DNA of 64,000 nt from Bugula neritina (lineage: Eukaryota; Bryozoa; Gymnolaemata; Cheilostomatida; Bugulidae). Below, piece after piece: positions 36,201 to 50,100 of this stretch (position 1 is the stretch's first letter; each line of letters starts with the position of its first letter). A program made the translations under genes and the position numbers. The stretch covers positions 14,482,642 through 14,546,641 of the forward strand of contig OZ037770.1 of the NCBI GenBank assembly GCA_964035545.1. The letters run 5' to 3'. The notes beneath the pieces were generated by a model, which saw only the letters and a list, made by a program, of their open reading frames with translations, made no database searches and was not told where the DNA came from.

Positions 36201-39200
36201 TTATAATTATATACTATACTATACTGTAGGTCTAGTTTGGCTTCTTTTCAATGGATAGTAACTATACTAATGTATCATTATATTATACTAAGTTGATCGG
36301 AATTTGTTTTGTGTAGTATCTTACATATGAAACCTATATTATTATTGGCTATATAATGACAAAGGTATCAATTACAGGTTTGTTTGGTGCAATTATTTCT
36401 GCGCTACTATTGTCAGAAAATGGCTTTTGTTTAATAAATTGATTGACAGCTGAAAATAAAAGATCGGTCAGTCTAATTCTTATCAATAGCGTGTTGATTT
36501 TACAAGTACAGTCAAGCCCCAAATCTCGTGCGGCAAAACTAAAATCAAATTTGAAGTATTTTTTTTGACAAAGTCCAGTTTTCAAATATATATTCTATCT
36601 CATATAATTTAAAGCTTTGATTTGCTTTAGAGTTTTTTCATTATTGTACATTGCAAAATTATCCAACCAAAAGTGAGCTACATTGTTATTTTTAAAACAA
36701 GTAAAATGATATGAAACTAAGCTATATAGAAAAAGAGGCTGCTAGAATCCAAGTATAGCTTCTATATTCTATGCTGTGCATTTTATGCTTATAATTTGTG
36801 TTATGCCACTATATTAATAACTTTTATAAGCAATCTTTTACCAATAATTATATAACACGTATAATACAACTTTCTTTTGATTTTCTTGAAATGTTTTGAA
36901 ATGTAAAAGGGTTCATTCAGTTCCTATTATAAAATATTAAAAGGAAAGCCTGGTAGTAGTTACATGCACCTACTGTCTGTATATGTGTCGTTTACTTGTT
37001 GCCCCTATACGTATTTTCAAGCTTTATGTTTTTCTCAACCCTAGCAATTTTTAAGTACATTGAAAGAAATATTATGAAAATAAAAATATTAATTGAAAAC
37101 AAAGAAAAAAAGTAAACAAAAAATAAAACAACTGTAACCACTGGCAAGCAGGTACTTTAACTTATCCATGCACTGCATGTAACTCGTTCTACCTGCGTTC
37201 ATTTTACTATTTGTGGCCCAGGACATTTTTCATATTAAGACTGAGACCTTAAGTTTCTGTAGTTTGTTTTGACTAACAGCTTTATCCTACGGTTTCAATA
37301 GAAAGAAGTTTGCTAACAGTCAATAAAAAACAAACAGCACCTTTCATGCTCATACCTGTTGAAAGAATAATATAATCTTCTAATCAACTTGCACGCGAAA
37401 ACATCTCAGTAAAGGCATTCACTGTACGTTGAAAACTGTATTGATTAGAGAGCAGATGTATACAAAGCTGAAAGCTGTTTTGCGACGAGCCAATCAAATT
37501 TCAGTTCCACGAGCTATTATAATAATGCCAGTTGAATACAAATAACTAATTAAAGCAGACCAAAGCTAGTTGGTTATAGCAAATTATCTTTAAAGCTTGA
37601 CTTTGCAAGCTGAATATTAGGAATCACTCTGGCAGAATACGAGGAAGTTCAGTGACTTTTGATCAATTTGAAAGGTAAGCTAAATTCCATACAACTTTCT
37701 AGAGTAAGTCGTTTGGCGATTCAAAAGGCCGGACATGATATTTATACTCGATTATTAATTTGTTTTTCGCTGTTTTGGAAGGCTCAACCAGTCTGTTTAA
37801 TACACAAAGGTTAGACCGAATTTAAAAACTGCTTTTGAATTATTTGATTATTAATTATTAGTTATTTTGATTTAAAACAGTCAGTAGGTTTAGCCTAGGT
37901 GTAGACAGTCAGCATGGGAAGCTGAGTAAGTTTTATTCAGAGTTAGCAACTAGAGGTATGATAGGTGACAGCTTACTATGTATATTCACTACTTTTTAGT
38001 ACATTCATTAATCAATTGAAAACAGATATATTTTATTAAAGTTTAAATGATCAGTTGAGTTTTAATGTCATGGTTCTGAAAACCATAATATATTTGATTT
38101 TTATGTAACAAAGTTAGGGAAATGTTATATTGCATCAGAAAAATATATATTAAATAAATGCATTTCTTGTTCATGTAATTGAGATGTATACAATTGCAGT
38201 TGAACTTCTCTTAAATTTATGTCAATAATAATAAAAAAATGAAGTTATAAATAAATTTAGAAATAAGGAAAAAAATCTAGAAACAACAGACATATAAATG
38301 TTGCACTTTTTCCTCGTTGGAGTTTTTGCTTAAACTCAGAATTAATGAGCGTTTGAGTTCCAACTAGTTTACTGTAAATTAACCTTTCTACCGAAGCAGT
38401 GCTAAAAATAGCAGATCCACAAACATGTTGACTCTGTAAGCAGCCAAATTGCTCTACTTATTCCAACTGAAAACATTTATAAGTAATCATAGAGTGAGTC
38501 CTGTTCTATTTCGAGACATGAGCAAACACTAACAGCTATTAAATAAATTAGAAAGCAGGATGAAAGTGGTTTTAGAAAGAGACATTCTCATTGTGCAAAA
38601 ACTTCAGCAAACTGTTTCTATTTATAACCTCTCACCTTTTTACTGTCTTCCCAAAACCAACAACACTCTTGTTAAAACTATATTTGCTGTTGTTTTCATA
38701 TTCAACAGGCTCAGACAAGTAAATCAACCCATTGGCACTTTTAAAGCAGCACAAATAACTGCATTTGCTGTCGGCTGATCAACTTAGCTGAGCTGAAGTT
38801 AGTGTAAATTATTTATATAATCTCTATAGTACTAAATAGTTTTTATTCGTCTTTTAACTTTAACTTCGAGTAAAAGGAAGTCACTAGAGCAACCGATAAC
38901 AAATGTACTGTTTTGTAAGTTTCTACCACCTCAATTCAAAGTTCTGTTTAAATTAAAAAATTTCAGAAACATTTTTATCATGCGAGAAACAAGTCTATTT
39001 TTTTACCAATACAAATTCACATTCTTTTTGCGTAATCGTACTTATATTTTTTTTATTACGATAAAAATTGACTGCCAAAAAATGACTAGACTCAACATGT
39101 ATATTATTACTTCAACTTCAACTTTGCTTACAGATAAGTTGTCCAAGTTGAAACAATTGAAGGACTACTCCTATGAAGATGAGTTTCTTGCACTCTGCTC

Positions 39201-40710
39201 AGTGTCTGGTTTTATCTATTCTTCTGGTACACATCATATACTTTAGCCCTGCACAAGGTGAGCTACCTGCATACTAGATAAGTTACCTGCGCTATTATAT
39301 CTTGACGAGTAAATAAATAGCAAATTCTCAGTTTTACAACTAAGTGAGTTTACTTTATAAAGTGGTTTTAAATTAATAACCTAAACAAATTCTTTTACAA
39401 ACTTTATGTAAATTTCACAATGGTGTAGTATATTAAATAGAATACAATTTGGTAGAAGTGGCATAATTTAATATAATAGATATATTATAATCTAATAAAT
39501 AATATATAAGGTAATGTAAAACACATAATAATATAATTTAATCAATTCTATGCATGTAATGTAATATAGTTGACTTGTTTATTAAATGCAAATTTTAAAA
39601 TAAGCCAAGTTAATAAAATCAAAGGCAGTCTTGTTTATAAATGTAACATAAGTGTGTTTGATATGTCAAACAGAAGTGAGTACAAAAGGCAATTTGCTAA
39701 ACAGAGTTATATTAGCCAATCAGCTTCTTTAAACTTTCGACAGATGTGAAATTAATTCATCAGAAGAGTTATAAGTGTGCCAAGTTCAGCACACTTATAA
39801 GATAATTGCCTTTGTACACCAATTATATTTCTACCTTCTTCTGTATAAGAGAAGTAACTTATATCTAGGCTAAGAGTTACTCAAGAGTTTGGACTCGTGT
39901 CAGGGGCCCCATAAACTATGCATAATGACACTAGAGCTACTTGAGATACGATCTCCTTGGATGAATGTGTATTATATTATAGACAATACTTGCCCATTAG
40001 TATGATATCTATAGATGATCAGTGAACCGTGTTTATTCAAAAGTAGCTTTATTAGAGGACGAGTGCCTGATTAAGGGATTAATTTAACTGGATTACCATA
40101 GACCCAATCTGTTCCTTACTGCGGCAGCAAGGATAGACTCGTGGCCATTCTGCACTCATTAGGTGCTGCTTATCTCTACAAAGTCAGCGGCAAGCCCTAA
40201 TCAGCAGCATAATTAGTCAGCCACGCTGCCTGATAGACTTAAAATAAATAGAGTTGAACTTTTGCAATAATTTGAGTGAAAGCTGTTACATGAGTAGCTA
40301 GGCCAATCAAAGTTATCTTAAGCATAGAATCACTGCTGCTGGTTTACAACTTACTAATAAGTGAAGTTTGTTTCACAAAAACCATTGTGTTCCTTTAAAC
40401 ATAGATAAACCTGAGCAGAGATAGCTATGTTTGTAAATATTTTAAATAATCCAACAGAGTTCTGACTTTTTTTTCTGCTTTTGTTTATGTCTACTTAGTA
40501 TAGCCAGTATTTCTACTAAATTTCGAAACATGTTTTCATGTCAGTGATATGTAATAAATCAATCAATCCACATATATTATATAGGTTTGTACCTAATTTA
40601 TACCCTAAATATAGGTATAATATGTACCTGAACTGAACAAAGCAGGATAGGCCAGAATTTAAGTGTATATATAACCCTTTATAAATTAGTTCTTTTTTAT
40701 ATATTTGCAG
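33213..40710. other. Long interval with no firm gene
   Basis: This AT-rich 7.5-kb interval lies between two divergent genes and should hold both promoters. A possible noncoding first exon of the lectin/CUB gene ends at 37674 with a good donor (GAAAG|GTAAGC). The missing signal-peptide exon of that gene should also lie here, but I could not identify it. Open frames at 35017-35304 and 38980-39246 are unsupported. A fold-back element at 39680-39817 is listed separately. Confidence 0.45.
39680..39817. mobile_element. Small fold-back/MITE-like element
   Basis: The ends form inverted repeats (GTACAAAAGGCAATT and AATTGCCTTTGTAC). Inside is a second, perfect hairpin with arms TTATAAGTGTGC (39769-39780) and GCACACTTATAA (39789-39800) around an 8-base loop. 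At 138 bp with no coding capacity it resembles a tiny non-autonomous DNA element. No clear target-site duplication was found. Confidence 0.5.
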
Positions 40711-41877
40711 GGAGAGAAATAAAGACTGAAACAAGGTGTTTCCATGACAGCACGCTGCCCTTGAGATGTCTGGATGAATCAATCATCAGAGTGTTTAACG
40801 TGACTTACGGATTGTCCGAAGGGAACCAGTGCTCTCACGAAGAAGGAGACTGCACTTTGACCGAGTACACCAGCTTTGGGTGGGTCTCATGTCACCTAGA
40901 CCGAAAGAGTGTTGTAACAGAATGTAGGCTATATACTTGGCAATATAGTATTATATAAAGTGAAGCCTTATTCTATTTTAGTTGTAATGGCAAAACTAGC
41001 TGTGATATTTCAATTCGGGAGGAGACGAAGTACTACGCTCCCTTACCAATATGTAACTTGGTAGGAAACTATCTCAGAGTGGTCTACGAATGTGTCCCAT
41101 GTAAGTAGAAATAAAATATATAATAGAAATATAATATATAATAAAAATGCAATATATAATGAAATATAAGATACAATACAAATATAATATATTATAATAA
41201 CAATATAATATAGGCTAATATATAATAAAAAAATATAATGTAGAATAATGAGTTTCAGAGTTAAAAGAAAGTAAGGATTGATCAGTAACAAAATGTGATT
41301 CTATAAACTTAGTAATAATAAAACCATAACATAGTTTGCTCTCTGAAAGTAAATTTAATTAGTTGAATACGATTTACTTAATCTTTTCAACTCAACATGA
41401 AATCGATTTATTCATTTCAAATAGACAATCAGTTGTATTTTTAAATTCAATTGCACAGACAGCTTGTGTCTCTGTGGCAGAATTTCCTGTTCTATCGAAT
41501 GCTAATAAACTACGACCATATTTCCTGCCATTTCCCATAGCTGACAGCTGATTGGTTGGTCACTGGCAGCCTTGATCCATTTTAGCTGCAGCTGCAAAGG
41601 CCTGCAACATGAATAAATAGCGTCATTTTCTTCACTCAATATATACATACATTTAGGGTGGCTGCTTGGCCACCCATATAACTTGTGGATAATAAATTAA
41701 CTCTAGTCGGTGTCATAGTCACTTTGAAAGGTGTTGTTTTGTAGATGAGATTTAGGATTATAATTATGTGTGGTCCTCAAGGGGTTTAGTCAAGTTAATT
41801 ATAATTAGCAGTCAATGATACAGCAACTCGTTGAAGTTGGTAGGAGACCATTAGGGAAATGTATAAGTTCTTTAGAG

Positions 41878-41947
<70 letters not shown>

Positions 41948-44900
41948 GGCACACACATGTTATATAGTAATGGTATTACAGTGGTACAGATAGACGACAT
42001 GTGTGCCGTCAACAGAACCAGCAGTACGTCTGCTGCAGGTTACATTTCCTCCCCGAACCTGGCAACAGGAAGTTACAGAGCTGACCACAACTGCTCGTAC
42101 ACCATCACAGGCAGCAACATAAAGCTGCATCTCATTACTGTCAACCTCACCGACAAGAATGACTGCCTGATGATTCACAAGGGTGTCAGGTGAGTCATCG
42201 TTCTCGGCCAATCATAAGGATTTAATTCTTTACAGAACTTTCAAAAATATTTTAATATTTTACTCTTTTCGTGTTTGAATATTTAATAATTATACAACTT
42301 AAGCAACTATTATGGAGAAAAAAAAGTTAGCAGAAGCATGAGTTACTAGATTTGTCTCTAAAAATGTAATACAAAACTAGGTTAATCTTTTCTAGTACAA
42401 AGACGTTTTGCGGAGGCCCAAGCGTGACGGAGAACTTCAACATAGTCTCGGTTCCTACTACTCAGATAGAGCTCAAGTTCACAAGCAACAGTAACTTCCA
42501 CTCCGGAGGTGTTTGGATCTACTATGAAAGTGAGTTCAACGCTATCTCAGTTTATGTCATTGTTGACCACTTTATATAATCTGCATAAGTAGAAAAAATA
42601 ATTCTTAATTCAATTTAATTGTAATTTTTACCTGCTTATATTTAAATTTCAAAGTTATTGTTATATAGTCTAGTGCACAATCAGAGCACATATTAGACAT
42701 ATCGTATTGTTTTATACAGAAGGGTCTTATAATGAGCTAATGGGTACTACTTTAATTCGATGCAAGATTAAACGAAAAACATTTCTATTTGCTTCCTTCC
42801 AGTGAAGTATTTCTAAAAGCTTCCTTTCAGTAAAGTATTTTAACTTCCTGTTATTAAAACTCTGCAAAAAGCTAAACTCTATAGAAGATACAAACTTGTT
42901 ACCTGTCCTGATTACTTGCAAGCAACAGATACAAAACCCATCGATACACTAGCTGCAAGGTCAACATAGCTTATTGATTAGGTGTCAGTTGAAAAGTCAG
43001 CAAGTAAACCTCGCAACAGCTCATTAATTATTTAAAGGCACTTATCTCCTGCTCATAGCAGAATGTTATTTGAGAGGGTGGGGTGCGAAGGAGCCCGAAC
43101 TTGGCCCTATAGTTTGCGGGCTAAAAAGCTAGCATGGGGTGAAGTGTGCTGAAGTGTGACCGTTTTGTTGACATAAGAAATATCTGTACAATAGGATGTC
43201 CTGTGTGTGAATAACTCAACACATTGATTGCTGTTTCAGTTTAAGCGGGAGGAGGTGTTTGTATAGTGATATAATAATTTGAATAATAATCTGCACATTC
43301 CATTGCTAGTTGTCAACAGAAGAAAACATAACCTAATTGAACTGCAAGCTGTTACACTTACACAGTTCAGATAACTTTTCTTTCTAATTATTAAATAGTT
43401 AAAGTTGATTTTAGCTTTATTTATTTAGCTAAATGTCATATGATATTAAGATATGTAGTTAGTTAGTTTATTTTCTAGTAGGCCCAATTGGTATATCCAA
43501 ACCTAATTTATTCAGAGCTATTGTATAGTGAGAGAGTTACAAGCAAGCTGTGTTAGTACTTTATAGAGGTGGGAAGGCAGTTCTATTATTTATACTCGTC
43601 TGAAAAGCAGGCAACTGAGTGCAAACTCGACAACTGCTTTTAAAGATGTAATTTATAAACCCAGTTTTATCTTACATAAAACAAATATTAATTGAGTTTG
43701 TGTGTCAGAAGTCACATATTTAGTAGAATTTTTGCATAAAATCTGTTGTCTATACTGCCTGGTATCAAAAGTCTATAGAAATGTTGTTATTCAGCAATTA
43801 AAGTTATGTTAGAAACTAGCTTTTTGTTTGTCACATTGATCTTAAAGCTATAGACTGAAATAACAGATGGAGAAAATTGAATTATGATGGAATTTAAATT
43901 GCAAACACTTTTATAAGAGCCGATAAACGATAAATAGCACCAGCTATTTGAAGTGTGCTACCAATACAGTCACTGGCCATGAATATAGCTGAATGGAAGC
44001 TTAGTGTGTATAGGTCACGTTTTAATTATAATATTCTTGCACTATTAGCATAATTATAAAATATACAGATGGGAGTTCATAAAGAAATAGATTGGAATTT
44101 TATTCCAGATGTTTTATAAAAATACTTTTTGAATTTCTGCCTGTTTGTCTGAAACAGATGGTGTAAAGGCCCATCATATTTTCTTCAGCATTGACAAAGA
44201 GATTTTATATATAGTTCAAAGCCGTTAAAAGTTAGTATGTGAAATATACCACTTGTATTATATCATGAGCTATTTTAGAATTGGCATGTTAAAAATAGTT
44301 TATAAAGCAGGTGTTTTAGTAAAGATGACCTTTTACATTTTTCTGCATTTCGAGTCATAAAAGATTTAGCAAATGTGTCAATCTTTCTAGGCAGGTGCAA
44401 ACTACAGCTTTTTATGTTTTAAGAAGACATCCGCTCAGCAGAAGTTGTTTTCTCTCAAAACCCATTCTATTTCAGACCCACATTATGACCCAAAGTCAGT
44501 TTAAAATAGAGTCGAGTGGATTTCAGCTGTCGAAGCTATTGAAAGATCGCTTGGTGTTTATTAGTTTTGTTTTTATTGTTGCAGTGTTGCCTTTTGCTCT
44601 CCCACCCCAAAGAACAGCAGCACCATCTACAGTGAAGACCACTAGAAAGCCAAATAGACTTAGATCAACCACGACAAATATGAGGGTGGCACAACCAACC
44701 CCCGAGCTAACATGGACAGTAAAAGTTGAAGACAGCCTAGATTTGAATGAAGATACTGATATAACTATATACAATAATGTATCAGCACACTTACCTACAT
44801 CCCAGTTAGGTAAGAGCTATAGATTCATATCTAATTCTTAAAATAAGCTGTCTTTGCGATATCATTATGCAATAATATAATATACCATGTACAATAGTAT

Positions 44901-46010
44901 ATTAGTACCTTTATTTAATGTTACTTAAAATAAAATATGGAATACTTATTTGAAATTGATTGCAGTTCTACACATTAACCAAAGTATAAAACATGTGTGT
45001 ATGTATTATAACTTCAAATAACAACACAATGTAGTTGCTAATCACAATAACTAACATTATGATACTACAAAATATATCTATAAAAATATACATGTCTATA
45101 AAAAACTTTCTAAAAATTATAAATATATTAAATATTTTTTTGTAAAATTTCTATTTTTTTTATAGATTGCAAAGAATTTCGTTTTTACTTTTATTTAGCT
45201 ACAAGTTTTTATCCATTTTTTTCAAATAAAGTTACAAACACACGCCATAATGCATAATAAGTAAGAATTTTAACTGCATTTTTATTCCTGCAACTTTTTG
45301 TTTACAGCCATAATTCTAGGACTAATATTTGGTCTATTCGGAGCGCTAATCACTGGATTGTTCGTTGTGTATTTCATAAAAAGGTGAGTTTGTTATTACA
45401 AATGAGTCATACAACTGTTGAGAAAATATCTCGTACAATTTTATAGACATATTTTTTTCAAACTGTAGCCAATAATATGAGCTAATATTTACGACTGCTG
45501 CATTAATTTTTTAGCTTTATTTACCCAACTTGTTGAATCTTTTATGTTGTGATGTCATTAGTTTTAGCACCTTTTCTTATGATGTCACCGGTTTTAACAC
45601 CATTTGTTTCCAATACCTATTTAGAGCTATACATCATTATGTTACAAAACCTTTTACAGCAGCATAAGTCACTTTAAAACTGCTAAAGAATTTTTAGGTT
45701 CATGAAAATTAAAAATTAAGTTGTGAATGTAAACTCAAAAGATAGTGCTTCTGAATTAAGCATATACAGGGGAAATAACTCTTGTAATTGTAGATATCGA
45801 GACCACAAGAAGAAGGTACGAAGGCGCCCAGGAGGAAATCAGAATATCATGTGGCACAACATCACAAACGAGTGTCTCTCCGAGATAATTCAGAAACATG
45901 AGACATCATTAGAACAGACGTACACAAACAACGTCATGCCTAAGGAAATAAATTCTAATAACTTAGCCTCAGTACACTACTACAAGCAGAATGAATACGG
46001 GATCTGCTAG
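40711..46010 (+). CDS. SUEL-lectin + CUB single-pass membrane protein (5' exon missing)
   Basis: Exons: 40711-40923 (end uncertain), 40982-41100, 41982-42189, 42396-42529, 44585-44809, 45308-45383, 45794-46010. The first two encode a galactose-binding (SUEL/RBL-type) lectin domain (TRCFHDSTLPLRC, YGLSEGNQC, CNGKTSCDI, NYLRVVYECVP). The next two give a CUB domain (C..AAGYISSPN..Y..C, DCLMI, FCGGP, GGVWIYYE). A Thr/Pro-rich stalk follows, then one transmembrane helix (AIILGLIFGLFGALITGLFV) and a 72-residue basic, tyrosine-containing tail ending YYKQNEYGIC. It should act at the cell surface in glycan or protein binding; EVA-1 and latrophilins share the lectin domain. Exon 1 begins in phase 1, so a signal-peptide exon lies upstream. 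The first junction is out of phase by two bases with canonical sites; all later junctions agree. AATAAA lies at 46626-46631. Confidence 0.8.
41880..41942. repeat. (AT)n microsatellite
   Basis: About 31 uninterrupted AT units in the intron before the CUB exons, ending 39 bp before the acceptor at 41980-41981. Confidence 0.95.
42530..44584. other. 2-kb intron of the lectin/CUB gene
   Basis: No nested exon, RNA gene or repeat array is supported. The open frame from 44395 into the stalk exon starts in the intron and is not part of the protein. Confidence 0.6.
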
Positions 46011-47130
46011 TTTTAGTTCTTAGTCTATGATATTTATAACATTAGTGACTAGTTTTAGTGTTAGCTGAAATACTGATGGACTGATTTATGGGACTCCAGA
46101 TGCTACCATAAGAGACTCTACAACCTACTGGTTCAGTAAGGGGGAGAAAACCTCTAATAATTTGTGCAAAATTTTAGGTTTTCTCATGTTTTGCTATAAG
46201 TTTTAATGCGGCTGGTGATATTATTCACCGAGCATCACGTCTGCTGGAATTTAAACCTACAACTCTGTGTAAGAGTAACTCTTTATTCTTTAGCATGAAA
46301 TGTGAAATGAAAGTTTCATTTAATGAATAGGAACAATATTGTAAATGCCTATAATTTTATAGGCACAAATTCAACTATTATGATTGTATTACTATATTTG
46401 TTCTACTAGAGATATAAGCTGTAAATTTTAAGCTTTCCTCTACTTGAGATTAATCAAGTAACAACTAAATATTTATTAGCTCTGTTGTACAGTATTTATG
46501 TGCATTGAAATGCCTATTAATTTATCTCCATATTCTTACAGAAGTAATTGGAGTTATCTTGCCTTGTGCCAACTAACTTGCTGCTATATTTTTGTACATT
46601 GCATTAATTTTATTATAATTTATTGAATAAATTATTACGAAGAATTTGAAATTATGTAATAAAATTTAAAAGCATAAACACACTTAATTTATTATTAGTG
46701 ATCACAGTAATGTTTCCTTAAATTAAGATTTTGTGCAAAGAAAATAAACAATTGGGTGCAATTTAAATTATTATAATTAACTCGAAACTTACTAAAACTT
46801 GAAGCATTACAGCATATTTTCATGTAGAAAAATATGATTATCATTCAGAGTACAGCTTTTAAAAATTTCGGTGGCCTTAAAAATGTATGCATCAAGTTTG
46901 AATCATCATGACTTGAGTTTGTCTTTAGTAACTGTTGGATTTATCTCCCCTCAACTTCTGGAAGCCAGTGGGTTGAAATCATATTGTGTGTTAGCTGTAT
47001 GTCACACCAACAGTCTTATTGTGAAAGGAAGTTCAATTATTTGAGACTACATTATAGTACTATGACTATATTCCAGACTTAGATTGGATTGGAAGTTATC
47101 TACTCTACGTAGGATATATAGTAGCTTCTA
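46011..47130. other. 3' flanks of two convergent genes
   Basis: Holds the 3' UTR of the lectin/CUB gene (AATAAA at 46626) and the 3' flank of the minus-strand PSMG1-like gene. No other gene is seen. Confidence 0.6.
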
Positions 47131-50100
47131 TCAGGAATAAAAGCCCATCATAGTGTGGCATCTCGAGTGCTCCTCAAATATCTACAGAATCAACAACAGC
47201 AAACAACTGCAGCAGGAAACAAAATACTAAAATATAAGATAGAAAATAACTTTTTACTTATTAACAAGGAATGTTGAGGCAATAAAAATACAAATTGTTT
47301 TGCTTTCCTTAAAACTAAAAACTAAAAAATAAAATAAAAAAATGTACCGCCTACCAATGATGTGCTGAGTTCAAGGTCAAACTCCAGTCCTGTGATCTCT
47401 GATAATTTCTGTTGAAAAAATTTGATAGTCTGAAACAGAATCGAGGAATTCTGAACTAATGTAAAAGGTGAGAGTTGTGTTCTCTATCTAGATACAGGAG
47501 TTTTCTTTGTCTTCTGATTCAGTTGCATGAAATTTTACACAAACATTTGGACAGACAGACACACAGACAGATAGACAGACAAACAGATAGACAGACACAC
47601 AGACAGAGACAGACAGACACACAGACATACAGACAGACAGACACACAGACAGACATACAGATAGACACACATACCAACCTGTATTGCAAACTGACAATCC
47701 AGAGTCTGGCCATAGTGTGATTTATAACCAATACAGGAGAGAATAGACAGAGGTATCTGCTCTACTTTGAACATCTGCAGGAGAATGTTGAGTAGAGGAT
47801 CGGAGACGGGAGTGTCTGCAGGAAGGCTGGGAAATCTTGTCACTTTAAGGTAAAATAAGGTCAAGGTCAAATTAACGGAATAAGCAAATAAGTTTATAAT
47901 ACACAGGATTATTGGATGTGGCTGAAAGTTGTTTCGAATTTCAGAAAGAAAATGATTAGTTGAATTCAGGTAGTAAGATAACTCTCGGGTATGGGTTGTC
48001 TAGCAACAGCCCTACATGTGATAATATATAAAAATCTGCAGGCTATTTAATTTCACATTGATTATTTCGAAGTAAAATGGACAAACTCCTTGCTAACTTC
48101 ACAGAAAGAAAAATGAAATCATAGATGAGATTGTGCTGGTCTGATAAGGTTTTAAATACTTATAGAATATGAGTAATAAAATAGCAGGCTCGTGACGACA
48201 ATGATAACACAGCACAATGATAAACGCAGTCCTGGAAATATTTCATGGCATATGAACTGGGAATTTTCAACTTAGATTTCCTACGATATCTATTTATACT
48301 ACCAGTGCAACTATCTCTGATTATATATAGTATAGAGCTTAGACTAGGAGGAAATAACATAAATATCAATATTATGAAATTGTTTAACGTCAAATCAATA
48401 CATATTAGTAATGGCAGAAATTCCCATATCTACTCTCCTCCCCCAGACGGATTTTCAGCCAAGATGAACTTATGTGCAGCAGGATTTTGGAAATTGGAAA
48501 AAATGGGGTTGGATTTCCAAGGAAGAGGTATAAAAGTGGGAGCTGACAGCAGTTGTTCATCACAAGAGAAGACACTACTGCACCAACTTATACTACAGCT
48601 ACTACTCCAATTCAACAGGTAAGTTGAAATATAAATAATAAACTATTAAAATAAAATTCTGTACTTTAAATAAAATAATAAAAATATTTAAAAGTTTTAA
48701 GGATGTTTAATATGTGCATATTATATTTATAATTATTAGGTATCATATTAATTAAATTCAGTAATTTAAAAGTGTCTTAATATTTTATTTATAACAAGTC
48801 TGCTGTTGGTAAAGAAATTCATGAGTATTACAAGTAATTGTGCCAGTCTTGATTTACAACTTTCTATTGATTTCAATTTTTAAATTATCATTTCTACTTC
48901 AAAGTGAGAAAAATTGACAAACAGAACAATTTTTGTTAGCTTTTATTGCCATTCTACCACATTGCATCATAATAACTATTATAAGCTGAAAAACTTCATG
49001 TAAAATAAGTTTTATAACTTTATGATAAATTGCACAGTTGAACATGTCAGACGACGGTATTGATTACGCTGACTACCCTGTCCAGTTAGCCACCACTACA
49101 GAGGCCCAAACCCCTCGGGTGTCCAAGAAAGTTGAATATCCACATAAAAGAAATGATTGCCGCTACGACCAAATCAGAGAGAGCGGGTAAGAAACATTTT
49201 AACCAAAACACATTCATTTTGTGTAAACTAAACAACCTAATTTTTAAAAAGTGTGCTACTGAGTTATGCCACAGAATAAAACAGTTTTAACGGAATTTTT
49301 GAAATAATATTTTATTATATTTTGTTGACCCCACAGACCTTGCCACAACCAACAAATCTTCCTGAAAAGGAAGTGCCCGTGTGGCCTGAAAACCGATGGT
49401 GCAAAGGAGAGGCATTACCATACTGGATGCAAGTATGACAGAATCAAAGACCAGAAAACAGGCAATCTGTTTCTCATTCTGAAATGCAAATGCAGTGCTA
49501 CTCAACTGGTTTAATCAACTACCAACATAAGAACACTCTCTCAGTACAGATTCACAACTGACACACCAATATGAATGACACTGCATAAACTACACCTTAC
49601 TAAATAAATAGATACTTCCTATTAATTGAATTTGTCTCATATTGTAACTTTTGACTTGTACATTTTAAAAAAATTATAAAAACCCATTGCTATGTCAACA
49701 CCATTAATAAAATGCTACATAATAAAATCCAAATCCTAAAGATGAATTAATCATAACTATATTAAAACATTAACCAATGCTAATTCTAGTTTTCTAATAA
49801 AAATTGCTCTTAAATTTTAGAAATTGTCTACTCTAGTATGTAAACTATAGTTTTCCTGACCCAAAGTAATGAAGCTGCAAATTATACAAGCAATTATTCA
49901 AATATTTAAGAATACAGCAGCTTAATAACAACAAACTACCCAAACGCAATAACACAATGGCTTCAATGTTTTACTTCGTGTGAGCTGGGAATTCCCAACT
50001 TATATTTCCTACCATAGCTGCGTATACTACTGGTACAACTGGTATATCTGATTGTTCAGTATATGAGCTTAGAGTAAGAGCAAATGAAAGAAATAATGAG

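Noticed and set aside
38980-39246. 88-aa frame as first exon of the lectin/CUB gene
   Set aside because: Its hydrophobic start is not a convincing signal peptide and I found no donor in the required phase; the true first exon stays unknown.
44395-44584. N-terminal part of the frame leading into the stalk exon
   Set aside because: It lies before a strong acceptor (TTTTTATTGTTGCAG) and the preceding CUB exon joins in phase at 44585, so this part is intron.
47475-47731. Cysteine-rich (VCLSVCLS) and RQTDRQT frames
   Set aside because: Produced by the AGAC tetranucleotide repeat in an intron, not a cysteine-rich peptide.
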